Assembly: GCF_965205175.1 (NCBI RefSeq)
Contig: NZ_OZ242038.1
Span: forward strand, 248,001-312,000
DNA: 64,000 nt
Source: Poriferisodalis sp965205175
GTDB taxonomy: Bacteria; Actinomycetota; Acidimicrobiia; Acidimicrobiales; Poriferisodalaceae
Direction: 5' to 3'
Shown: piece after piece, positions 37,000 through 45,633 of the stretch
Layout of the letters: every line of letters starts with the position of its first letter
Numbering within the stretch: the first letter of the stretch is position 1
Program-made: the position numbers and the translations under genes
Notes under the pieces: model-generated
Told to the model about the DNA's origin: nothing
Databases searched by the model: none
What the model saw: only the letters and a program-made list of their open reading frames with translations

Positions 37000-37875
37000 T
37001 CAGGCCGCCTTCTGCTGGGACTGGCGAATCTGCGCCCCGATGCGCCGCACGAACGTGGCCACCACATGGCGCTTGTACTCCGCGCTGCCGCGGTGGTCGG
37101 TACGCGGCTGTGCCGCCTGCGCCGCCAGGCGGGCGGCCTCGTCGACCGCCTCGGCTTCGAGCGAGGTGCCCAGCAGGGCCGCAGCCGCGTCGGCGGCGCT
37201 GATGGTGGCAGGCCCGACCCCGGTCAGCCCGATGCCCGCCCGGGCAACGCTGCTGCCGGACTGCTCCACGGAGACGGCCACGCCGACCGTGGCGAAATCG
37301 CCGACCCGTCGTTCCAGCTTGAGATAGCCGCCGGCGCGGGTGCCCACCGGCGGCGGCACGACGGCCTCGACCGCAACTTCGTCAGCAGCGAGCACGGTCT
37401 GAAACGGGCCTTCGATGAGGTCCCGCACCGCCACGGTTCGCCGGCCGTTGGGACCTTGGGCCACGACGGCGCCGTCCAGCGACACCATCACCGACGCCCA
37501 GTCGCCTTGCGGGTCGGCATGGCATACCGAGCCCACCAAGGTCCCCCGGGTGCGCACCAGCGGGTCAGCAACCAGCGGTGCCGCCGCGGCGATGGTGGGC
37601 TGATGGCCGCCCAGCGTCGCTGACTTCTCAAGGTCGGCGTGCCGGCAGAGCGCACCGATGCGGTACGTGCCGTCGGGATCGGCGCGGTGGTAGCCGAGGC
37701 CGTCGATGCCGTTGATGTCCACCAGCATCGCCGGCGCAGCGAATCGCAGCTTCATCATCGGGATGAGGCTCTGGCCGCCCGCCAACACCTTCGCTTCACC
37801 CTGCGCCGCGGCCAGCAGTCCGATCGCTTCGTCGACCGTAGAGGGAGCTTCGTAGCCGAAGCGAGACGGGTACAT
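37000..37875 (-). CDS. coxM: Aerobic CO dehydrogenase medium FAD subunit
   Basis: 291 residues. FAD-binding motifs of the xanthine-oxidase medium subunit are present: AGGQSLIPMMKLRFA, and TRGTLVGSVCHADPQGDWA in place of the usual TIGGN loop, then the C-terminal KxxR strand LKLERRVGDFATVGVAV. It accepts electrons from CoxS. It is preceded by a small coupled gene whose stop lies three bases upstream. The operon order M-S-L matches known cox operons. Confidence 0.94.
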   Translation of the reverse strand: MYPSRFGYEAPSTVDEAIGLLAAAQGEAKVLAGGQSLIPMMKLRFAAPAMLVDINGIDGLGYHRADPDGTYRIGALCRHADLEKSATLGGHQPTIAAAAPLVADPLVRTRGTLVGSVCHADPQGDWASVMVSLDGAVVAQGPNGRRTVAVRDLIEGPFQTVLAADEVAVEAVVPPPVGTRAGGYLKLERRVGDFATVGVAVSVEQSGSSVARAGIGLTGVGPATISAADAAAALLGTSLEAEAVDEAARLAAQAAQPRTDHRGSAEYKRHVVATFVRRIGAQIRQSQQKAA

Positions 37876-37878
37876 GCC

Positions 37879-38133
37879 TCAGCCCTTCGGGGTTTGGCTG
37901 CCGGGTCCGTGCGGATCCGGCACCGCTCGCGGCAGCGAGTCCGCATCGGGATCGGGGCGACGCTGCTGGTGCGGAGGCCACGGCCCCTGCACCGGCTGTC
38001 CGGCGACCTTGAGATAGTCGATGAGCTGGGGCCACGCCCAGATGGTGGGGCTTGGCCCTTCGGCGGGCGTGCCTTCGATGACTTCGTACAAGCGCGGGTT
38101 CCCAGCGCTGCGGCCTGACGATTCGATCGGCAT
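37879..38133 (-). CDS. Small hypothetical protein, first gene of the coxMSL operon
   Basis: 84 residues from ATG 38133, preceded by an AGGGGGG ribosome site. The folded part is PRLYEVIEGTPAEGPSP with TIWAWPQLIDYLKVAGQPVQ; the tail is Pro/Gln/Arg-rich. The stop lies three bases before coxM, so the gene is very probably translated with it. No family recognised; it may be a cox-linked accessory protein. Confidence 0.6.
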   Translation of the reverse strand: MPIESSGRSAGNPRLYEVIEGTPAEGPSPTIWAWPQLIDYLKVAGQPVQGPWPPHQQRRPDPDADSLPRAVPDPHGPGSQTPKG

Positions 38134-38253
38134 CGACCCCCCTTCCCCCAGAGGCTTCCCAAAGCTTCCCCAACGGGCCCGTCCCAAGGGCTGCTTGCGC
38201 AAGAGCCTGAGCTCCCGAAAACACTCAGGTGCGCTGGCGCGACACGGCGCAAT

Positions 38254-38297
38254 GTAGCACCGCTGCGCGGACGGCGTAGCACCGCTGCCCGGGCGGT
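38254..38297. repeat. Two-copy 22-bp tandem direct repeat
   Basis: Units at 38254-38275 and 38276-38297 both begin GTAGCACCGCTGC and match at 19 of 22 positions. Two turns of helix spacing suit a dimeric regulator site. It lies between the cox operon and the divergent gene. Confidence 0.55.
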
Positions 38298-38316
38298 TCG
38301 GACACGTCGTGGCGGC

Positions 38317-38322
38317 CATACT
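38317..38322 (+). promoter_or_regulatory. Putative -10 hexamer of a leaderless promoter
   Basis: CATACT lies six bases before GTG 38329. The spacing matches other leaderless-type starts in the window. Confidence 0.4.
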
Positions 38323-38328
38323 CGCGGC

Positions 38329-38889
38329 GTGGCACTTAGCGACATGTGCTCGCTGTTGGCGGCCGGCTTCAACTCCGGCTGGTACCAAGCCGTGCTGGTG
38401 GTTCACCTCGCGGGGGCGATCGTGGGGTTCGGCGGAAGCGCCTTGGGCACGGTGATGCTGCGCAGAGCGTGGTCCGAGGGGCCAGAGGCCGTCGGCGCCG
38501 TGAGGCGGTCGGCGGAGTTCGGCACGTCTCGCCTCACCGACGTCGCCGCGTATGTGGCGGGGATTGCCGGCGTCGTCGCCGTGCTGGTGGACGATCGCTG
38601 GAGCTTCCGGCAAGGCTGGGTGACCGCGGCGTTCGTCCTGTACTTCGCGTGGGCCGCAATCGCCCACGGCGCGCTGCGCCCCACGAGCGCCAAGCTGGCC
38701 GAGGCACTGGACGCGGTCGCTGTGGAAGCCGCCAATGATGTAGACGCCGAGCAAGCTGGCGCGCCACCCGGCGACTCACGGCCCAACGACGTGCTGCGGC
38801 TGCGCAAGCGGGCCGAGCGCTGGGCCATCGCCAGCAATCTGGTCATCGTGGCCGCCATCGTCGTGATGGTGACCAAGCCCGGCTTGTAG
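38329..38889 (+). CDS. Four-span integral membrane protein of DUF2269-like type
   Basis: 186 residues from GTG 38329. Membrane spans: about 18-42 (AVLVVHLAGAIVGFGGSALG), 72-90, 98-115 (VTAAFVLYFAWAAIAHGA), and a C-terminal span (NLVIVAAIVVMVTKPG). The VHL-AGA-GFG opening and late Arg/Ala helix resemble small DUF2269-like proteins with histidines near the membrane face; a haem or quinone role is possible but not shown. It is divergent from the cox operon. Confidence 0.7.
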   Translation: MALSDMCSLLAAGFNSGWYQAVLVVHLAGAIVGFGGSALGTVMLRRAWSEGPEAVGAVRRSAEFGTSRLTDVAAYVAGIAGVVAVLVDDRWSFRQGWVTAAFVLYFAWAAIAHGALRPTSAKLAEALDAVAVEAANDVDAEQAGAPPGDSRPNDVLRLRKRAERWAIASNLVIVAAIVVMVTKPGL

Positions 38890-38963
38890 GGCCCGGCTTG
38901 TAGGCACCCCGTCAGCCGCACGGACCGGCGGCGCGAGCGACCGCTGGCTACGATGCTGCGCCG

Positions 38964-41900
38964 ATGACACTGCCCGACCCGGGATCGGGCCCGGGATTGA
39001 GCGACGAGTCGAGCGAGGGATCGAACGACACGCCGCACAGCCGCGATGATTCGGCTGCGGCTGGGCGGGTCGAAGCGGTGCGTACCGCCGCCCGACGGTG
39101 GCGAGAAGACCTGTTGGACGCCAGCGGCCGCAGTCGACTGCGCCACTTCCGAGACCTGAAGACCGGCACGCTCGATCTCACGCCTGACTCACCGGCCGGC
39201 GCCCGCGCAGCGGCCGTGGACCGGCTGCTCGCCGGCAAGAAGCTGCGACTGAGCGACATCTACCCGAAGGTTTCGCTGGATGCGGCTGAGCCGGATGCAG
39301 CGGCTGCCACACGCTCAGCACCGTTCGAGGACGCGCGACGACGCATGACGGCGATTCGCAAGACGTCGCTGGCAAACCTCGAGGAGAAGGGCATCACCAC
39401 CTGCTTCGCGGCAATCGGCCTCGCTACCTGGAGCGTCGCGCAGGGGTCGGCGCCCAACGCACCGGTGATCCTCGTGCCGCTGGACACCGCAGCCACCGGG
39501 GCTGCCACACGCGACTTCGAAATCTGCATCGCGGGCGATGCCCACCTGAACCCGGTACTGGCGCACCTCCTGCGCAGCGAGCACGGCATCCACACCGACC
39601 AGATCGACGCCGATGTCGCCGAGGAGGCGCCGACGTCGCTCGGCGATTTCGAGCACCTCTTCGACAGGCTGATCACAGCGTGGAGCAGCCTCGCCGGGTT
39701 GGCCGTCGAACTGCGGATCGTGATCAGCAATTTCTCGTACTCGACGATGCCGCTGGTGCAGGATCTCGACAACAACGCCGAGGTCTTCGCGCAGAACGAT
39801 CTGGTGGCCGCGATTGCCGGGGACCCATCCGCCCGCGAGTCGTTGTCGGCCGGCTTCTGTGACCCGAGTCCGAGTCAGCCGAACGTGGATCCGCCGGGGT
39901 CGGAGTTTCTGATCCTCGACGCAGACTCCAGCCAGCACCTTGCCATCAATCGAATTCTGGGCGGCGAGTCCGTGGTGATCCAGGGTCCGCCGGGCACCGG
40001 CAAGTCGCAGACCATCTCCAATCTGATCGGAGCGCTGGCCGCTCACGACAAGCGCGTGCTGTTCGTCGCAGAGAAACGGGCAGCAATCGAGGCGGTCACC
40101 AAGCGTTTGAACGCCGTCGGCTTGGGCGATCTCGTCATGGACCTCCACGGCGGCGTCACCTCGCGCCGGAAGTTCGCGAGCAGCCTCGCGGACTCGCTCG
40201 ACGACATCGCGCAGATTGCCGCCCAAGACCACACGAAGCTGCACCGAAGGCTGCAAGAGCGTCGAGACACCTTGCTCGCCCAGAAGGCCGCCGTTCACGA
40301 GCGGCGCGAGCCGTGGGATATCAGCGTGTTCGAGATGCGTCAGCAGCTGCTCGGCGTGCCTGTCGAAGCGCGGACCGAGCTGCGTGTGTCGTCCGCAGCA
40401 GCCGGCCAGATCGATCGGGAACGCTTCGAGCGCCTGAGCGAACAGATCACCGAGTGGATCGACCTCGACGGCCATGAACTGCCGCAGAGGTATCCGGAGT
40501 GGTCCCGCAGCAACATCGAGACCGCAGCACAGGCCCAAGCCGCATTCGAGCGGATCCGCGAACTCTCCCAGCAGCAGTTCGCTTCGGCCAGCGCGGCGAT
40601 GGCGTCGTGCTTCGACGACATCGGCATCGGCGCGACGGCGGCGGTGGCAACATGGGCCGAAGCGTTGGACTCGCTCTGCGACATCCGCGACACACTCGAC
40701 GATCACCAGGCCGAGCTGTACCGGCTCGACCATGCTGGACTGCACCTCACGCTCGCACCGACGCGCACGTCCAGGTGGGCCCGTACACGCAAGCGGCTGT
40801 TCTCGCCCGCGTACCGACGGGCGCGCAAGGCGGTGCGCTCGACGCTGCGTTCGCCGGCAGCGCTGTCGTTCGCGGCTGCCCTCGACGTGCTCGAACGCGC
40901 CGAGCGCGACGTGTCGGCCTGGGCCGCCATGGGTGCTGAGGGGACGCCTCGCGTGCCGCAGGAGCTGGAGGCAGCCCTCGACTGCTGGGCGGGCGCGAGC
41001 GAGAGTATCGCAGCTCTGCTCGACCACGACATCTTGACCGACGAGGACATCGGATCAGCACCCGCAGCGCTCGCCGACACTTTGGACCGATTGGCGTCGA
41101 GTCCGGACGTGGCACGCAGGCTGCCGCGCATCCGTGAGCTGGAGTCGAGCCTGCGCGAGGCCGAAGTGATGTCGATCGCAGCGGCGGCAGGTCGCCGTTT
41201 CCCGGCGCAGCGAGCCGTGGAGGCCGTGAAGCACGCGTGGCTGTCTCGGGTCCTCGAGGAGCTGAGCTTCACCGATGAGCAGCTGTCCGGATTCGACAGC
41301 GACCGGATCGGCCGGATCCGCGAGGAGTACGCATCGTTCGACGCGGAGCATCGAGATGCAACGCCCGCACGTCTGCGGCGCCGAATAGCCGAGAGCGTCA
41401 CCAAGGCCATGGATGCGCACCCCGAGCAAGCGACGCTGATCCGGGCCGAAGCCGGCAAGAAGCGCCGGCATCTCAGCATCCGCCAGCTGCTCGCCAAGGC
41501 ATCCGACGTGCTGACCGGCTTGCGGCCGGGCTGGACCATGTCGCCAGTGCTCGCCGCCGAGATGATCCCGCCCGATGCCGGCATCTTCGACGAGGCGTCG
41601 CAGATCCCGCCGGCTGAGGCGATGGGCAGCCTGGCCCGTGCACCGCAAGCGGTGATCGCAGGCGACAGCCGCCAGCTGCCGCCCACCACGTTCTTCGGCC
41701 GCGACTTCGCGAGCGACGACCTCGACGCGGACGCCGAGGAAACCCTGCTGGCTCTCGACGACATCGAGTCGCTGCTCGACATCGCCAACGTCTTCCTGCG
41801 CGACACCATGCTCACCTGGCATTACCGCAGCCGTGACGACCGCCTCATCGCATTCTCCAACCGGCACATCTACAACGGATTGCTGACTGCGTTTCCCGGA

Positions 41901-43175
41901 TGCACCACGGAGAGCCCGTTGAGCCATGACGTGGTGCCATTCCGCGCGCTTGCCGGGGTGAACGGCACCCGGTCGAATCCCGACGAGGCGGTGCTGGTGG
42001 CAGACCGCGTCCTGGCGCACGCGCAGCGTTTCCCCACGCAGACCCTCGGGGTGATCGCGTTCGGCCAAGCGCATGCCGATGCCATCGAAGAGGCGTTGCG
42101 GCTTGAACTGCGTGATCTCAACGACCCTGCGCTGGATCGGTTCTTCTCCGACGCGAACGAGGAACGCTTCTTCGTGAAGAACATCGAGCGGGTGCAGGGC
42201 GACGAGCGAGACGTCATCATGCTCAGCGTCGGCTACCACAAGGACGCCAACGGCAAGCTGCCCTATCGCTTCGGGCCGCTCAACCAGCAGGGAGGCGAAC
42301 GCCGCCTCAACGTGGCAGTCACCAGAGCCCGTTCCCGAATCGTGCTGGTGTCGTCGTTCAGCCATCTCGACATGGCGCTAGGCCGTTCCAAGGCCCAAGG
42401 CGTCGAGCTGCTGCGGCAGTACCTCGAGTACGCGGCCAGCGGGGGGCAGGTCCTGGGCGCGGGCGGCAGCGGCGTGGCACTCAATCCGTTCGAGCTGTCG
42501 GTGAAGGCAGGCCTTGAGCGCCGCGCCATACCGGTGACGCCCCAGTTCGGCGTCTCCGGCTATCGGATCGACTTCGCGTGCGCTCACCCCGAGCGTCCCG
42601 GCCAGATGGTGCTGGCGGTCGAGGCCGACGGCGCCTCGTATCACTCCGCGCCGACTGAGCGAGACGCCGACCGTCTCCGCCAGCAGGTGCTAGAAGCGAA
42701 GGGGTGGAGCTTCCACCGCATCTGGTCCACTGCTTGGTTCAACGACCAGGAAGCCGAACTCGACAAGGCGGAGGCCGCGTGGCGCGAGGCCGTCCGCCGT
42801 GCCGACCCTGTCGAGAGACACCTTGCTGAGTGCCCCGATGAGCACCTTGATGGACGCATGGATGAGAGCATCGACGAACCTCTCGTCGAACGCATCGAGC
42901 ACGTTGACGAGCGAGTCGCTGGACACCGCAAGACGAGCGCAGTCCAGCGCAAGCGGCGACCGGACGTGCCCAAGGTCGGCTCGCGCGGGTACGACAACAT
43001 CTCCGATTACAGCAGCTCGCAGCTCGTGCGACTGGCCCAGTGGATCGAGTCGGACACGCTGCTGCGCACGGAGCACGACCTGATGCGCGAGATGATGACC
43101 GAACTCGGCTTCAGGCGGCGTGGCCAACGGATCAGCTTGGCACTCCAGACGGCGATCAAGGCTGCGCGCGCGTAG
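38964..43175 (+). CDS. DUF4011-like superfamily 1 helicase with C-terminal DUF559/MTES_1575-type endonuclease domain
   Basis: 1403 residues. The N-terminal 250 residues carry a DUF4011-like segment (RWREDLLDASGRSRLRHF). The SF1 helicase core has Walker A GPPGTGKS (341-348), the next motif VLFVAEKRAAIEAV, Walker B DEASQ (876-880) with AGDSRQLPPTTFFG, and late motifs ERVQGDERDVIMLSVGY and RRLNVAVTRARSRIVLVSS. The C-terminal domain GYRIDFACAH with VEADGASYH (1220-1227) and GWSFHRIWSTAWF is a Vsr/DUF559-like nuclease. Such proteins occur in defence-rich DNA, and some are antiphage effectors. A TACGAT hexamer lies nine bases before the ATG. Confidence 0.88.
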   Translation: MTLPDPGSGPGLSDESSEGSNDTPHSRDDSAAAGRVEAVRTAARRWREDLLDASGRSRLRHFRDLKTGTLDLTPDSPAGARAAAVDRLLAGKKLRLSDIYPKVSLDAAEPDAAAATRSAPFEDARRRMTAIRKTSLANLEEKGITTCFAAIGLATWSVAQGSAPNAPVILVPLDTAATGAATRDFEICIAGDAHLNPVLAHLLRSEHGIHTDQIDADVAEEAPTSLGDFEHLFDRLITAWSSLAGLAVELRIVISNFSYSTMPLVQDLDNNAEVFAQNDLVAAIAGDPSARESLSAGFCDPSPSQPNVDPPGSEFLILDADSSQHLAINRILGGESVVIQGPPGTGKSQTISNLIGALAAHDKRVLFVAEKRAAIEAVTKRLNAVGLGDLVMDLHGGVTSRRKFASSLADSLDDIAQIAAQDHTKLHRRLQERRDTLLAQKAAVHERREPWDISVFEMRQQLLGVPVEARTELRVSSAAAGQIDRERFERLSEQITEWIDLDGHELPQRYPEWSRSNIETAAQAQAAFERIRELSQQQFASASAAMASCFDDIGIGATAAVATWAEALDSLCDIRDTLDDHQAELYRLDHAGLHLTLAPTRTSRWARTRKRLFSPAYRRARKAVRSTLRSPAALSFAAALDVLERAERDVSAWAAMGAEGTPRVPQELEAALDCWAGASESIAALLDHDILTDEDIGSAPAALADTLDRLASSPDVARRLPRIRELESSLREAEVMSIAAAAGRRFPAQRAVEAVKHAWLSRVLEELSFTDEQLSGFDSDRIGRIREEYASFDAEHRDATPARLRRRIAESVTKAMDAHPEQATLIRAEAGKKRRHLSIRQLLAKASDVLTGLRPGWTMSPVLAAEMIPPDAGIFDEASQIPPAEAMGSLARAPQAVIAGDSRQLPPTTFFGRDFASDDLDADAEETLLALDDIESLLDIANVFLRDTMLTWHYRSRDDRLIAFSNRHIYNGLLTAFPGCTTESPLSHDVVPFRALAGVNGTRSNPDEAVLVADRVLAHAQRFPTQTLGVIAFGQAHADAIEEALRLELRDLNDPALDRFFSDANEERFFVKNIERVQGDERDVIMLSVGYHKDANGKLPYRFGPLNQQGGERRLNVAVTRARSRIVLVSSFSHLDMALGRSKAQGVELLRQYLEYAASGGQVLGAGGSGVALNPFELSVKAGLERRAIPVTPQFGVSGYRIDFACAHPERPGQMVLAVEADGASYHSAPTERDADRLRQQVLEAKGWSFHRIWSTAWFNDQEAELDKAEAAWREAVRRADPVERHLAECPDEHLDGRMDESIDEPLVERIEHVDERVAGHRKTSAVQRKRRPDVPKVGSRGYDNISDYSSSQLVRLAQWIESDTLLRTEHDLMREMMTELGFRRRGQRISLALQTAIKAARA

Positions 43176-43186
43176 CGTCGGCACCC

Positions 43187-44362
43187 GTGAGCGAACACGC
43201 AGCGACCAGCTCTGCGCTGCCGCGGGGCATACCTGACGACAGGCCTCCCGCTGGCGGCGGCGACCAGGACGACAGCACCGCCGGCAGCGCGCCCGTCGCG
43301 TTTCGCCTCAGCGAGCTGCGGGAGTGGGGCATTGCGGCCTATGCGGCAGCAGGGATGAGCACACCGGACGCGGCCACCGTGGTCGACAACCAGCTCTGGT
43401 CGGACCGGCGCGGCGTCGACACCCACGGCTTCCAGCGGATCAGCTGGTACGTGGAGTGGTTCCGCGACGGCACCACCGACCCGAAGGCGCAGTGCGAAGT
43501 CGTCTCGCGCACGCCCTCAGTGCTCGTCGCCGACGGTCACCACGGCCTCGGCCAGCTCGTGATCACCCGCTTCATGGAACAGCTCATCGACGCCGCGAGC
43601 GCCAGCGGGCTCGTGGCGGGGGTGATCCGCAACTCCAACGACTGGGGGTGCGGCGCCAACTACCCCTACCGCGCAGCCGAGGCCGGATTCGTGTGCTACG
43701 GCACCACTACGTCGGTTCCCAACCTCGCGCCCTTCGGGAGCCGCCGCAAGCTGTTCGGCAACAACCCGATCGTGTGGACGTTCCCGCGGCGCGGCCGGCC
43801 GCCCATCGTGCTGGACATGGCGGTGACGCCGGTGGCGTTGGGCAAGGTGCTGCGAGCCCGCTCTGAGGGCACCGACATCCCCGCCGAGTGGGGTTTCTTG
43901 GATCGCGACGGCAACCCCACCGTCGATCCGGATGCTGCAATGCGGGGCATCGTGCCGGCCATCGGCGGCTACAAGGGCATCGGCATGGTCACCGCCTCGA
44001 ACATCGTCGCGGGGATCCTGGCCGGCTCGGCCCACACCGGCGACGTGGCGGTGGGTCGGCGGGGGCAGTTCTTCTTGCTGATGGACCCCGGCGTGTTCGG
44101 GGACCGTGAGCGCTACTACGACGACATCGAGGACATGGTGGCCCAAGTCCGCGCCGCAGGGGAACACGATGCGCTGCCCGGCCAGACCGTGTACCTGCCC
44201 GGCGAGCTCGAACAGCTGGAGATGGACCGGCGCAGCGCCGCAGGCACGGTCAGCTATCCGCCGTCGGTGGTCAGATCGCTCCGCCGTGTCGGCGACGACC
44301 TCGGCGTAGCGTTCGAGTGCGCCCCCGTGCCCGGCCAGTCGAACCGCGGCGGCTCGTCGTGA
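43187..44362 (+). CDS. Malate/L-lactate dehydrogenase (Ldh2/YlbC family) oxidoreductase
   Basis: 391 residues from GTG 43187. The fold differs from classical lactate dehydrogenase. Visible motifs are SDRRGVDTHGFQRISWYV (with the catalytic His), FGNNPIVWTFPRRG, PIVLDMAVTPVALGKV, and IGGYKGIGMVTASNIVAG. Family members reduce 2-oxo acids, such as malate, lactate, ureidoglycolate and 2,3-diketo-gulonate, using NAD(P)H. The TGA at 44360 overlaps the GTG of the next gene as GTGA, so it is coupled to the acyl-CoA-dehydrogenase-like gene, suggesting one degradation pathway. The first 40 residues are Gly/Ala/Asp-rich and may be disordered. Confidence 0.85.
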   Translation: MSEHAATSSALPRGIPDDRPPAGGGDQDDSTAGSAPVAFRLSELREWGIAAYAAAGMSTPDAATVVDNQLWSDRRGVDTHGFQRISWYVEWFRDGTTDPKAQCEVVSRTPSVLVADGHHGLGQLVITRFMEQLIDAASASGLVAGVIRNSNDWGCGANYPYRAAEAGFVCYGTTTSVPNLAPFGSRRKLFGNNPIVWTFPRRGRPPIVLDMAVTPVALGKVLRARSEGTDIPAEWGFLDRDGNPTVDPDAAMRGIVPAIGGYKGIGMVTASNIVAGILAGSAHTGDVAVGRRGQFFLLMDPGVFGDRERYYDDIEDMVAQVRAAGEHDALPGQTVYLPGELEQLEMDRRSAAGTVSYPPSVVRSLRRVGDDLGVAFECAPVPGQSNRGGSS

Positions 44363-45564
44363 CGGCTGCAGGTGCGTCGCACGACGCCGGTCACCAAGAC
44401 ATGCTGACCCGCGCAGCCGCGTGGGTTCCCGCCCTGCGCGACCGCAGCGTCGAGATCGACCGGCTGCGACAGCTCCCGCAGGACTTGGCCGAGACGCTCG
44501 CCGCCGACGGCTTCTACCGGACACTCGTGCCGCCGACACTCGGCGGTCTGGGGCTGTCGCCGGCGACGTTTGCGACGGTATGCGAGGTGCTGGCGACGGG
44601 CAACGCGTCGGCGGCATGGTGCACGTTCATCGGTGCGACCTCCCAGATCACGTTCGCGGCGCTCGAGGCGGACCAGCTCGCTGAGGTGCTGGCCGACCCG
44701 GACGTGATCACCGCCGGTGTGTTCGCTCCCTCGGGCCTCGCCCGTCCCGCGGCCGGACCCGACGGTGCCGACGGATTCGTCGTGAGCGGCCGCTGGGCGT
44801 GGGCGTCGGGATCGCACAACGCCGCGTGGATCTCCGGCGGCGTGCAGGTCAGCGGAGGCGACAGCGCTGAGGACGAGGCTGACGGCGAGCCGCCGAGGAT
44901 CGGCCGAGCGTTCTTCCGACCCGCCGAGATCGAACTCCACGACGACTGGTTCACCAGCGGCCTGCGCGGCTCCGGCTCAAGCACGTTCGAAGCCCACGAG
45001 GTGTGGGTGCCCGCAACCCGCGTAGCGTTCGAAGGCAGCATCCTGCAATCGGCCTACGCCGACGAGCCGCTGTACCGCATGCCGCTGTTCGGCCTGCTGG
45101 CGCTGCCGATCGGCGCGATTGCGCTGGGCATGGCGCGGGCCTGTGTGTCTGAGGTGATGCGGATCGCTCAGGCGAAGGTCCCCATGGGCTCGGCCCGAAC
45201 TCTCGCGCAGCGGCCGGCACTGCACAGCGCCGTGGGCGTCGCCGACACGGAGGTGCGCGCAGCGCGCACGCTGCTCTACGCAACGATCGACGCCGCTTGG
45301 GAGCGAGCACAGCATGCTCCCGCGGACCTCGAGACCCGGCGGAATCTGCGCACGGCGACGGTCCATGCGATGCAGACCAGCCTGCGGGTCATCAGTTCCA
45401 TGAACGCCGCTGCGGGCGGCACGGCCGTCTTCGAGTCTTCTCCGCTGCAGCGCCACCTGCGCGACGCGCAGACTGCTTCGGCGCACTTCATGGTGGCGAT
45501 GCCCGTCATGGAACTGGCCGGCCGGACCTTCTTCGACCCCGAAGCCGACACCTCGGGTCTGTGA
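44359..45564 (+). CDS. Acyl-CoA-dehydrogenase-fold flavoprotein (HsaA/monooxygenase-like)
   Basis: 401 residues from GTG 44359. The acyl-CoA dehydrogenase fold shows LAADGFYRTLVPPTLGGLGL, TLAWCTFI-type middle strands (NASAAWCTFIGATSQ), and RWAWASGSHNAAWISGG. The C-terminal helical bundle has RRNLRTATVHAMQTSLRVISSM in the usual place. The Glu of true dehydrogenases is not obvious, and the sequence looks closer to two-component flavin monooxygenases such as HsaA, so either activity is possible. Coupled to the upstream dehydrogenase gene. Convergent with the TPP enzyme gene. Confidence 0.78.
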   Translation: MTAAGASHDAGHQDMLTRAAAWVPALRDRSVEIDRLRQLPQDLAETLAADGFYRTLVPPTLGGLGLSPATFATVCEVLATGNASAAWCTFIGATSQITFAALEADQLAEVLADPDVITAGVFAPSGLARPAAGPDGADGFVVSGRWAWASGSHNAAWISGGVQVSGGDSAEDEADGEPPRIGRAFFRPAEIELHDDWFTSGLRGSGSSTFEAHEVWVPATRVAFEGSILQSAYADEPLYRMPLFGLLALPIGAIALGMARACVSEVMRIAQAKVPMGSARTLAQRPALHSAVGVADTEVRAARTLLYATIDAAWERAQHAPADLETRRNLRTATVHAMQTSLRVISSMNAAAGGTAVFESSPLQRHLRDAQTASAHFMVAMPVMELAGRTFFDPEADTSGL

Positions 45565-45633
45565 GGCACGCCTCGGGCCGCCGTCGGCAGCCGCCGCAGC
45601 GTGCCCGCGCGCGTCGCCGATGCGTGGGGCGGC

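Larger units (their letters stand above)
38134..38328. promoter_or_regulatory. Divergent intergenic region between the cox operon and the 186-residue membrane gene
   Basis: About 195 bases with no gene. It holds repeated GCTTCCC/AAGCTTCCCC motifs at 38153-38172, a perfect 10-bp palindrome CTTGCGCAAG at 38194-38203, and the 22-bp tandem repeat listed separately. A leftward TACATT hexamer overlaps the tandem repeat. This is the likely control region of the coxMSL operon. Confidence 0.4.
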
